Both the position numbers and the translations under genes were made by a program. Below, piece by piece: positions 55,920 to 64,000 of a DNA stretch of 64,000 bases. Below the pieces are notes generated by a model. The model saw only the letters and a program-made list of their open reading frames with translations. It was not told the origin of the DNA and ran no database searches. Within the stretch, counting starts at the first letter, position 1, and every line of letters begins with the position of its first letter. The stretch is taken from NCBI GenBank assembly GCA_963709655.1, contig CAVPXF010000053.1:434001-498000 (forward strand). The letters run 5' to 3'. This stretch comes from Roseiarcus sp963709655 (GTDB taxonomy: Bacteria > Pseudomonadota > Alphaproteobacteria > Rhizobiales > Beijerinckiaceae).

Positions 55920-56549
55920 ATGACGACTGTCTACAACCGCATCGCCGGGGGCGACGTCGGTCGGATCGCGGCGCTGAGCGACGGCGTGTTCGCCTTCGCC
56001 GCGACCGTGCTGGTGCTCGATTTTCATACGCCTGAGACGGCCGACGTTCATTCGGAGGCCGGGCTCCTCGCCGCCCTCTGGGTCTCCGCGCCGCGGCTCC
56101 TGCCCTGGCTCTTGAGCCTCCTGACGCTCGGCATTTTCTGGCTCGGCCAGCAGACGCAATTGAGCCAGCTCGAACGGTCGAACCGCGATCTCGCCTGGCT
56201 CCACTTCCTGTTCCTGGCGTTCGTCACCGTGCTGCCGTTCTCGACGCGGCTGCTCGCCGATTTCCTGACCTATCGGACCGCGTTCATCCTCTATTGGGCG
56301 AACATTCTGCTGCTCGGCCTGACGCTGTACGCGGCCTGGGCCTACGCCGAGCGCGGCCGGCTCATACGCGAAGACGCGCACGGCGAGGTGTCGCGCGCCG
56401 TGCGCAGGCGGATCGTCATCGCGCAATCCTTGTACTTGGCGGGCTTGACCGTCGGCCTCGTCGACGTCCCGGCCGGGATCGGCCTCATCATCCTCGTTCA
56501 GCTCAACTACGCCGTCGCGCCGCGGTTGGCGGTCCTGTGGCGGCTGTGA
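55920..56549 (+). CDS. TMEM175-family (DUF1211) channel-like protein
   Basis: A 209-residue integral membrane protein of about six helices. The signature RIAALSDGVFAFAATVLVLDF near the start matches the (R)xxxFSDGVxAIAxT motif of TMEM175 and bacterial homologues, which form potassium-permeable channels. Later helices: LLPWLLSLLTLGIFWL, LHFLFLAFVTVLPFST and FILYWANILLLGLTLYAAW. It follows the FucU-like gene by 30 bp and could be co-transcribed. Selectivity cannot be inferred from sequence alone. Confidence 0.82.
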   Translation: MTTVYNRIAGGDVGRIAALSDGVFAFAATVLVLDFHTPETADVHSEAGLLAALWVSAPRLLPWLLSLLTLGIFWLGQQTQLSQLERSNRDLAWLHFLFLAFVTVLPFSTRLLADFLTYRTAFILYWANILLLGLTLYAAWAYAERGRLIREDAHGEVSRAVRRRIVIAQSLYLAGLTVGLVDVPAGIGLIILVQLNYAVAPRLAVLWRL

Positions 56550-56602
56550 GCCGCGAGGGCTTTGGTCCGGCCGCGTCGTTCCGCGTGACGTTTGGATGAA
56601 AT

Positions 56603-57730
<1,128 letters not shown>

Positions 57731-58166
57731 GGCGGCGGGCTCCCCGTGAGTGGGCCGTCATTTAAGCGAAGACCGGACAACTCGCCTAGTGGCTCGAGGC
57801 CGACCGTTGGCGCGCCGCAATCACGGAGGCGCAGCGTCCGAGGCGAATCGGAGGTTCGTCGCGACCCATTCAACGTTGCGAACCGACGTTTGCGCGGACG
57901 TTGAGGTGTCCAGGGCGGTTCCACTGGGCGGATATGTCCTGTTCGCAAAGCCGACGATGAATGACCGCCATTGTGTGAAACGCACCGCTAAATCCGACGT
58001 GGGGCGATCCGGCTGCCGCCAGACTGTCATCATCAATACGCAATCGCGGCTTATGTTACAGTATTCAGGCAACGCCCAAGTTTGAATTTTCGAGTAACGC
58101 CCAGGACGGTCGCATCTGGCCGTCACGCCTTCGTTCCCTTCGAAACGTCGCGGAGGAGTTCTCGTC
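57731..58166. other. Intergenic region upstream of frmA and the secreted-protein gene
   Basis: About 435 bp between divergent genes with no supported coding frame. Presumably holds both promoters. I see no convincing operator or terminator. Confidence 0.4.
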
Positions 58167-59349
58167 ATGAAAACATCGGCCCCGTTGACATCGTTACCGC
58201 TGAAATCCTTGCTGACCACAGCCCTCGCGCTCGGCGCGGCTTCAGCGAGCGCATCGCGCGCTGAGGCGGCTTACGTTCAGACGAACCTGGTTTCCAACAT
58301 TCCCGGCCTCGCCACGATAACCGACCCGAACCTGGTGAACCCGTGGGGTGTTTCGTATTTCGGCGCGAGCCCGTTTTGGGTCTCGAATCAGGGCAGCGCG
58401 ACATCCACCTTGTACGCCGTGACCGGCAGCACCACGGTCAGCAAGGAGTTCTCTTACCGTGGCAATCCCCTCGACCGGTTTTCCCGCGGGTCCAACCGGG
58501 CAGGTCGCCAATACAAACACGTCTTCGTTTCCGGTCGGAAACGGCGGCAATGGCGGTCCCGCGCATTTCATTTTCGCCAATCTGAACGGCTCGATTTCGG
58601 CTTGGGATGCAGGCACGACGGCGTTTATCCAGGCGACCGCAGCGGGCGGCTCCTATACCGGCCTCGCCATCAACCAGGCTGATACGATGCTCTACGCCGC
58701 CAACGGCGTAACCGGCGCCATCGACGTCTTCAACAGTTCCTTCGCGCCAACGACCGTGCCTGGCGGATTTATCGACCCGAATCTCCCCGCCGGATATGTC
58801 CCCTTCAACGTGCAGGACATTGGTGGCGACGTTTACGTGACCTATGCGCTGGCCGGGCATGCGGCTCAGGCAGGTTCGGCCGCGGGGGATGGTTATGTGG
58901 ATGTCTACAATGAACAGGGGGACTTGCTGAAGAGGCTCGTGTCGGGCGGCCCTCTCGCGGCGCCCTGGGGGATCGCTTTGGCCCCGGCCAGTTTCGGCAA
59001 GTTGGGCGGCGACCTTCTGGTCGGCAATTTCAGTTATGACCTCAGTGAAATCAACGCCTTCAATCCGGTGACCGGGACATACGAAGGCTCGATCGGGATC
59101 GACCCCGGCCCCGGCGACACGGCTGGCGGCCTATGGGCGCTCGATTTCGGCGGCATGGGCAACCACGGAAGCCCGGACACCCTCTATTTCACGGATGGCC
59201 TCAACGGCGAAACGGCAGGTCTTTTTGGCGCGATCACGAGCGTCCCGGAGCCGGCGACCTGGGCCACTATGGCGCTCGGCTTCGCAGCCCTCGGCATTGC
59301 AGGCTATCGCAAGCAGAAGATGCGCTTTCGTAGTTTGACAGCGACTTAG
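58167..59349 (+). pseudogene. Secreted TIGR03118-type PEP-CTERM protein, frameshifted
   Basis: A signal peptide (LTTALALGAASASASRAEA) is followed by YVQTNLVSNIPGLATITDPNLVNPWGVSYFG, then SVSKEFS-type end near 58455. There the phase moves +1 into LTVAIPSTGFPAGPTGQVANT ... GGNGGPAHFIFANLNGSISAWD, INAFNPVTGTYEG and the PEP-CTERM tail VPEPATWATMALGFAALGIAGYRKQK. The block LVNPWGVSY ... NGSISAWD is the TIGR03118 pattern. In-frame, the protein would be about 393 residues. Function unknown; sorted to the surface by an exosortase/PEP-CTERM system in family terms. Confidence 0.75.
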
Positions 59350-59449
59350 CCGGATCGGCGCCGCGCATTCGATTTGCACAATAAGCTCTGGAAGGCCGCG
59401 GTCGACGCGAGGGTTTCTAGAGCGAGATGAATAGAGGTTCGACCACTGC

Positions 59450-59562
59450 CGTCATTGCGAGGAGCGTAGCGACGAAGCAATCCAGAGGTCGTAGAGCGCC
59501 TTACGATCCCCTGGATTGCTTCCCCCCGGGCTCTTCGACCCGGGGGTCGCTCGCAATGGCGG
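59450..59562. repeat. REP-like palindromic element, copy 2
   Basis: CGTCATTGCGAGGAGCGTAGCG (from 59450, first 20 matching copy 1 in structure) to TCGCAATGGCGGG. Inner arms CAATCCAG / CTGGATTG and central AGCGCCTTACG match 3956-4051. Its right half carries an extra nested palindrome CCCCCGGGCTCTTCGACCCGGGGG (59524-59547), the CTCTTGACCCGGGG repeat seen elsewhere. Confidence 0.85.
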
Positions 59563-59600
59563 GAATGAACCGACTTGAATTCATCTCACTCTGGGGGCGT

Positions 59601-60134
59601 CTATTGCCTGAGGACCAGGAGCCCGTCTCGCTGTTCGACACTGACAAGCCGCTTCAAGAAGCTCGCCCCGAGTAGATTCACCTCGCCCGCCTCGGGCGCG
59701 AGGATGAGCGCCTCGACGTCGCGCAGGTAGAGGCCGCCGAAGCTCACCGAAGCGAGCGTGACCGGGGAGCCTAGCGATTCGCCGTTGGCCGTCCGAATAG
59801 TCCATTTCGGCCCGGCCGATGGCGCGAGCCCGAGCCGCGCGGCGGTCGCGGCGGAGATCGTGACGACGGTTGCGCCGGTATCGACCAGCATGCGGACCGA
59901 CACGCCATCGACGAGCGCGTCCGCAGCGTACTGTCCGCCGGCGTCGGCTGCGAGCGAGGCCTCGCGATAGCCGGACATCTGCCGGTCGGCGGGACGTTCG
60001 GCAACCGGCGCCTCGGCGAGCGTTTCGACCTGCGCCGGCTGATCCGGCGCCGTCGCCAGGCCGGGAACCAGCGCCGGCGCCATGAGCGCGAGCGCCAGAA
60101 CCCCAATCGACAACGTCAGAGCGCCTTTGAGCAT
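59601..60134 (-). CDS. Membrane-anchored retropepsin-like aspartic protease
   Basis: A 177-residue single-lobe aspartic protease (TIGR02281/clan AA type). An N-terminal hydrophobic helix (LTLSIGVLALALMAPALVPGL) anchors it, and VDGVSVRMLVDTGATVVTISAATAARLGL contains the catalytic DTGAT motif; the C-terminus VNLLGASFLKRLVSVEQRDGLLVL completes the dimer half. It would act as a homodimer, likely in the periplasm. Substrate unknown. The start at 60134 (MLKGALTL) is natural. A good match to the family in length. Confidence 0.85.
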   Translation of the reverse strand: MLKGALTLSIGVLALALMAPALVPGLATAPDQPAQVETLAEAPVAERPADRQMSGYREASLAADAGGQYAADALVDGVSVRMLVDTGATVVTISAATAARLGLAPSAGPKWTIRTANGESLGSPVTLASVSFGGLYLRDVEALILAPEAGEVNLLGASFLKRLVSVEQRDGLLVLRQ

Positions 60135-60254
60135 GCCGGCTCCGCGCGGGCGCGGCCACCAGGCGCCCTCACCGCATTGTCAGGCGCGAAGACGCAAGAA
60201 AGCGTGAAGCCGGCTGCTCGAATGCGAAAGGCTGCCTGTCGCCCCTCGGAAGTG

Positions 60255-60400
60255 GCGTTTCAACCGGTGTCGGATGCATCCTGCCGGGCTTGGGCGCGGC
60301 TTTCGGGTCGCTGATCTCGTCCGCCCAGCGGCTTGGCGATGGCGTCGAGACTCGCGCCGTGCCTGAGCATTGCCTCGCGCCACGCCAGACTTGCCGAAGA
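60255..60400 (-). pseudogene. Fragment of an xylA 3' end
   Basis: On the minus strand LAWREAMLRHGASLDAIAKPL, then after a frame change ADEISDPKAAPKPGRM. It aligns with the end of the intact XylA at 62057 (AAAQAMLKPGASLEAIAKRVADEKIDPKPRSGRQ). It has no start and breaks off outside this region. It is a diverged, partial duplicate of the xylA C-terminus, about 1.7 kb from the intact gene and in the same orientation. The remaining 60401-60641 shows no gene; it holds an AT-rich stretch that probably carries the promoter of the 60642 gene. Confidence 0.7.
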
Positions 60401-60641
60401 CGATAAGGCCTCACTCCCTTGACGAACGAGCTTGCCGATTCATTCGCCAAAGCGGACCGCCCGCGGCCGCCTCGTGCAGTACAACCCGTCGATTGCCGCA
60501 GTGACTGCGCCAAATTTTCTTACCAGCAATTCATATAATTTATTATAGCGCGCAGGATTCTATTTGACTCTGACAATTTCTCCCGCACACTCAAGGATAC
60601 GGTGCGAACTCTTGCCCGGATTTGCCTAAGGGGACTGCCAA

Positions 60642-61238
60642 ATGAGACTCTCAGTGCTTCTCTTTACGGTTGCCGTCGCGGCGGTTTCTTGTTCGACGGC
60701 TAAGGCGACGTCAGTGACAATCGATTTCCCCACCGCCGGGGATGCATGGGCCGATATCGCCAGCGGAAATAGCGGAATCTTGACCAGCGGCGGTTATACT
60801 GGGGAATTGGCAAGCCAGTATTCTTATGTTACCAGCTCCGGCAACGCCTATCCTTCGTTGAATAATTTTGTCGCGACCGCATTTTCTGCCACGTTCAATA
60901 TCAATAACACTGCGTATGACACGATAAACTACAGCATTGGCGGATCAACCGTTGATATCCAACTTACAGCTTGCTGCGGACCCGAACTGTACACCACGGG
61001 CACGTGGTCGCTCCCGTTCCCAGTCCTGCTATCCTCCACGAGTCCGATCACATTTACGCTCGACGACGACCTCCAGAGCGGCCACTACATTGAGTTTGGC
61101 ACGGGCACGGTCACCCTCACCGGATCTTACGCCACGCCAGAGCCTTCGACGTGGGCCATGCTGCTGCTCGGCTTTGGCGGGCTCGGCCTCGCCGGTTACC
61201 GGACGGCGAGACGCGCCCGGAAGATCGCGTTGGTCTGA
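60642..61238 (+). CDS. PEP-CTERM secreted protein
   Basis: A 198-residue protein: signal peptide (LSVLLFTVAVAAVSCSTAKA), an all-beta body of no named family (TSVTIDFPTAGDAWADIASGN; two Cys in TACCGPEL), and a C-terminal PEP-CTERM tail ATPEPSTWAMLLLGFGGLGLAGYRTARRAR. A close paralogue with the same tail and similar body lies at 61362. The PEP-CTERM tail directs cleavage and attachment by an exosortase; in alphaproteobacteria this often goes with EPS production. No exosortase is in the window. Confidence 0.85.
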   Translation: MRLSVLLFTVAVAAVSCSTAKATSVTIDFPTAGDAWADIASGNSGILTSGGYTGELASQYSYVTSSGNAYPSLNNFVATAFSATFNINNTAYDTINYSIGGSTVDIQLTACCGPELYTTGTWSLPFPVLLSSTSPITFTLDDDLQSGHYIEFGTGTVTLTGSYATPEPSTWAMLLLGFGGLGLAGYRTARRARKIALV

Positions 61239-61268
61239 CGGCGGCGCAAAGGGGGGGGGGAGTCCCTA

Positions 61269-61292
61269 CCCCTCCCCCACGAGGGGGAGGGG
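61269..61292. terminator. GC-rich hairpin after the first PEP-CTERM gene
   Basis: CCCCTCCCCC-AC-GAGGGGGAGGGG is a near-perfect stem with a two-base loop offset, 30 bp after the stop and before the paralogue. There is no long T-run. Terminator or REP-type repeat. Confidence 0.5.
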
Positions 61293-61361
61293 ATGTCGCC
61301 TCCCTTCGATTTGGTCGACGCGCGACATTAGCCGCTTCCAGCCCTGATGGAGATCACTCCT

Positions 61362-61968
61362 ATGAGAACTCTCGGCTCTTCTTTTACCTGTCGCCGCCAT
61401 GGCCATGAGTGGCGCCACGGCCAAGGAGGCGTCAGTCACCGTGGATTTTCCAACCGCCGGCGACGGATGGTGCGACGTCGCGAGCGCGACGTGCGGCACA
61501 TTGAGCGGCGGCGGCCTTACGGGAGAACTTAAGAGCAACAAATCCTTTATCACCAGCAAAAGTAATTATCCAGTTCTGAAGGATTTCGTTGCAACAGGAA
61601 TTTCCGTCAATATGAATTACTACAACACGGGATATGCGGTGATCGACTACTTCGTCGACAGCAACGAGTTTCAGTACGTAACCGTCTGTTGCGGGATTAA
61701 TGGGATCAACATTCCGACGGTTGCGTTCGCAACTCCGACCCTGCTGTCCCCCACAAGCTCTTTCAGCTACGTACTCGACAGCGACATCGACCAGACGAAC
61801 ACGAGCGCCGGCAACTGGATACAGTTTGGCGAGGGTACGATCACCCTTACCGGATATTACGCCACCCCCGAGCCTTCGACCTGGGCCATGCTGCTGCTCG
61901 GGTTCGGCGGGCTCGGCCTTGCCGGCTATCGGACGGCGAGACGCGCCGAGAACAACGCGTCCGCCTGA
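61362..61968 (+). pseudogene. PEP-CTERM secreted protein, frameshifted in the signal peptide
   Basis: A paralogue of the 60642 gene (body SVTVDFPTAGDGWCDVASAT ... TVCCGINGI; tail ATPEPSTWAMLLLGFGGLGLAGYRTARRAEN). The ATG at 61362 reads MRTLG in one frame, then the signal peptide continues +1 as LLLPVAAMAMSGATAKEA. A later ATG (61399) would give an in-frame protein of 189 residues with only a short N-terminus before the mature start, which might be secreted poorly. A one-base error or mutation in the signal peptide is likely. Clear tandem duplication. Confidence 0.75.
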
Positions 61969-61998
61969 CGGCGGCTCGAATGCGACGGCCGGCGGACT

Positions 61999-62051
61999 TG
62001 TAGGGCGGGGTCGGCGACACCGCCCGGCGCGGTCAGCGCCCGCGCCCTACA
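61999..62051. terminator. Hairpin between the PEP-CTERM gene and xylA
   Basis: TGTAGGGCGGGGTCGGCGAC and GGTCAGCGCCCGCGCCCTACA form a long interrupted stem between two converging genes. Position fits a bidirectional terminator; its sequence also fits the GC-rich repeat family. Confidence 0.5.
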
Positions 62052-62056
62052 AAGCC

Positions 62057-63367
62057 TCAGGTGTAGCGGTTCACCACGTTCTCGAAAAACTCCTGCCGCC
62101 CGGAGCGCGGCTTCGGGTCGATCTTTTCGTCGGCGACGCGCTTGGCGATCGCCTCGAGGCTCGCGCCGGGCTTCAGCATCGCTTGAGCTGCCGCTGAGCT
62201 CCAGCCGGCGTAGCGCTCCGCGCGCAAGGCGTCCAACTTGCCGTCCTCGATCATCGCCGCCGCGGAAACAAGCGCCTCGGCGCAGGCGTCAATGCCGCCG
62301 ATATGGCCGATGAGAAGATCCGCCGGATCGATCGACTGGCGGCGCACCTTTGAGTCGAAGTTGAAGCCGCCGGGCGCGATGCCGCCGTTCTTGAGGATGA
62401 AATACATCGCCGGGACCAGTTCCGCCGCGTTATTGGGGAACTGGTCGGTGTCCCAGCCCGACTGGTAGTCGTTACGGTTGGCGTCGACCGAGCCGAGCAG
62501 GCCGAGCGCGGCCGCGAGCCCGACCTCGTGCTCGAAGGAATGGTGCGCCAGCACCGCGTGGCCGACCTCGATGTTGAGCTTGACCTCGTTCTCGAGGCCG
62601 AACTTGCGCAAAAATCCGGCGACCGTGGCCACATCGAAGTCGTACTGGTGCTTGGTCGGCTCCTGCGGCTTCGGCTCGACCAAGAGCACCCCCTTGAAGC
62701 CGATCTTGTGCTTGTACTCGACGACCATCGACAGGAACCGGCCGAGCTGCTCCAGCTCGCGCTTCAGGTCGGTATTGAGCAAGGTCTCATAACCCTCGCG
62801 CCCGCCCCATAAAACGTAGTTGGCGCCATGCAGCTTGTGGGTGGCGTCGAGGACGTTCTTCACCTGCGCGGCGGCATAGGCGAATACGTCCGGGTCCGGA
62901 TTGGTCGCCGCGCCCGCCATGTAGCGCGGGTGGCTGAAGAGGTTCGCGGTTCCCCACAGGAGCTTGACGCCCGTCGCCAACATCTTCTCCCCGAACCGGT
63001 CGGTCATCTCGGCGAGATTGCGGCCGAACTCGGCGAGGTTCGCCCCCTCGGGGACGACGTCCTTGTCGTGAAAGGCGAAGAACGGAAAGCCGAGGATCGA
63101 GAACATGTCGAAGGCGGCGTCGGCCTTGATCCGCGCGCCCTCCATGTCCTCGTTGTTCCAGGGCCTGTCGAAGGTCGACGCGCCAAACATGTCCGACCCG
63201 AGCCAGCCGAAATTGTGCCAGTAGCAGACCGAAGGGCGCAGATGCTCGGCCATCGTCTTGCCGAGCACCGCCCGGCTCGGGTCGTAATGCCGGAAGGCCA
63301 GGGGATTTTCGCTCTTCGGCCCCTCGTAGGAGGTCGGCCCGATGTCGCCGAAAAACCGCTTGCTCAT
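62057..63367 (-). CDS. xylA: Xylose isomerase XylA
   Basis: A 436-residue TIM-barrel isomerase converting D-xylose to D-xylulose. Key residues: FFAFHDKDVVPEGANLAEF with the catalytic His, the metal ligands in GVLLVEPKPQEPTKHQYDFD (Glu, Lys), KLNIEVGHAVLAHHSFEHEV (Glu, His), GSVDANRNDYQSGWDTDQFP (Asp) and GGFNFDSKVRR (Asp). The Met at 63365-63367 follows GAGGGAGAATG. It is divergent from a sugar ABC transporter ATPase, so a xylose or related sugar regulon is likely. Length and active site are complete. Confidence 0.95.
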   Translation of the reverse strand: MSKRFFGDIGPTSYEGPKSENPLAFRHYDPSRAVLGKTMAEHLRPSVCYWHNFGWLGSDMFGASTFDRPWNNEDMEGARIKADAAFDMFSILGFPFFAFHDKDVVPEGANLAEFGRNLAEMTDRFGEKMLATGVKLLWGTANLFSHPRYMAGAATNPDPDVFAYAAAQVKNVLDATHKLHGANYVLWGGREGYETLLNTDLKRELEQLGRFLSMVVEYKHKIGFKGVLLVEPKPQEPTKHQYDFDVATVAGFLRKFGLENEVKLNIEVGHAVLAHHSFEHEVGLAAALGLLGSVDANRNDYQSGWDTDQFPNNAAELVPAMYFILKNGGIAPGGFNFDSKVRRQSIDPADLLIGHIGGIDACAEALVSAAAMIEDGKLDALRAERYAGWSSAAAQAMLKPGASLEAIAKRVADEKIDPKPRSGRQEFFENVVNRYT

Positions 63368-63785
63368 TCTTTCATTCTCCCTCGTGCGCCACGAGGCGCC
63401 GTCGGCGCGACCGCATTTTCGCGCGAAACCCGGCTCGGCGGCAAGCGCTAACATGCCACCGCCGTTGGCGAGCGTCATTCGGACGCGGCGCTCTTGGGCG
63501 CCGATCCGACCCTCGGCGCCCGGTCGAGGCGGTCCATGAGCCGCCGGGATTGACTTTTTGTCGCCGTTCTCGGTGAAGTCAACAATGCCTGGCGAGCGCC
63601 GGACTCCGGACTCAGGTCCGACGCGCAGGAGGCGCTGGGCCGACGGTCGCGGAAACGAGCGTCGCCGCTGTTCAGCCTCGCCATCCTTTTTCGATTGCTT
63701 CCGCTCGACGCTCGTCAACACACAAGATCGCCACAAATGACCGCTTAAGACGTGACAACAAAAGAAGCGAAGGGAAGGAGCGTCG
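63368..63785. other. Intergenic region between xylA and the ABC transporter gene
   Basis: About 418 bp between divergent genes. Open frames on both strands lack motifs. Promoters and any xylose-regulator operators must lie here; I could not identify a convincing operator. Confidence 0.4.
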
Positions 63786-64000
63786 GTGAATGCGATCGCG
63801 GCCAAGGCGGTGAGCGAGGAACGCGCCGCGGTCCTGCAATTGGAGGGCATCAGCAAGGATTTCGGGGCGATACGCGCCTTGTCCGAGATCGACCTGACCA
63901 TTAACGCCGGCGACGTTGTTGGTCTCATGGGCGACAATGGCGCAGGTAAATCGACTCTGGTCAAGATCATCGCCGGCAATTTCCATGCGACTCACGGAAT
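63786..64000 (+). CDS. Sugar ABC transporter ATPase (XylG/RbsA-type), partial
   Basis: The first 71 codons, cut by the window edge. GTG at 63786 follows GAAGGGAAGGAGCG. It reads LQLEGISKDFGAIRALSEIDLTINAGDVVGLMGDNGAGKSTLVKIIAGNF, with the Walker A GDNGAGKST typical of the ribose/xylose/fructose CUT2 ATPases (two fused ATPase domains in RbsA and XylG; a single one in FrcA). The divergent xylA suggests xylose uptake, but substrate cannot be fixed from this piece. Confidence 0.85.
   Translation, partial: MNAIAAKAVSEERAAVLQLEGISKDFGAIRALSEIDLTINAGDVVGLMGDNGAGKSTLVKIIAGNFHATHG

Overview
The window looks like a GC-rich alphaproteobacterial chromosome, probably Hyphomicrobiales (Rhizobiales) near Beijerinckiaceae or Methylocystaceae. 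This is inferred from the gene families (DUF6894, Zur, class III formaldehyde dehydrogenase, thiCOSGED order, an enoyl-CoA hydratase/CoA-binding pair, alphaproteobacterial PEP-CTERM tails) and codon use. No rRNA or tRNA was seen, so the taxonomy is tentative.

Layout. 0-7.2 kb is a chemosensory island: a translationally coupled STAS / pseudo-receiver / cheA / cheW operon (minus strand), then an intact cheY, a cheB remnant and a frameshifted soluble methyl-accepting-type protein (plus strand). 7.2-13.7 kb is a graveyard: a ParA-like tail, a truncated MFS exporter, a LysR gene cut in two by an ISKra4-family element, a frameshifted ChaC, a 187-bp inverted-repeat element, an ATPase/TPR tail and a collapsed DsbA-NhaA fusion. 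14.6-22 kb holds RidA, a secreted gamma-glutamylcyclotransferase-like protein, membrane proteins, a porin and a large GH63-like glucosidase. 22-38 kb holds recJ, zur, a regulator whose tail was built by repeats, an L,D-transpeptidase, an enoyl-CoA hydratase, an LpxH-like phosphoesterase with a glycosyltransferase, an atypical SDR, an XRE-cupin regulator, ferredoxin-NADP reductase, and ada with a 2OG-Fe(II) oxygenase. 38-44 kb holds an ISAzo13-family element, a LysE exporter, a VapBC module with a palindromic operator, and mutS. 44-51 kb holds a DUF3095 protein and the thiamin operon thiC-O-S-G-E-D behind a TPP riboswitch. 51-56.6 kb holds a TauE/SafE permease, pal-cpoB-tilS, a FucU-like mutarotase and a TMEM175-like channel. 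56.6-64 kb holds frmA, three PEP-CTERM-type secreted proteins, a retropepsin, an xylA 3' fragment, intact xylA, and the start of a divergent sugar ABC ATPase.

Two themes cut across the window. First, many otherwise well-conserved genes, mutS among them, are broken by a single reading-frame slip, and eight of these shifts have the same sign (+1 or -2). This could mean base-insertion errors in the assembly or real decay in a mismatch-repair-deficient lineage. Second, a family of palindromic GC-rich repeats lies between genes and has also entered coding sequence (the 25.8-26.8 kb regulator, the tilS tail, the thiE start, the oxygenase tail).

The clearest working units are the thiamin operon (riboswitch-controlled, whole pathway core), VapBC, ada-oxygenase (alkylation response), pal-cpoB (cell-envelope constriction) and xylA with its divergent sugar transporter.
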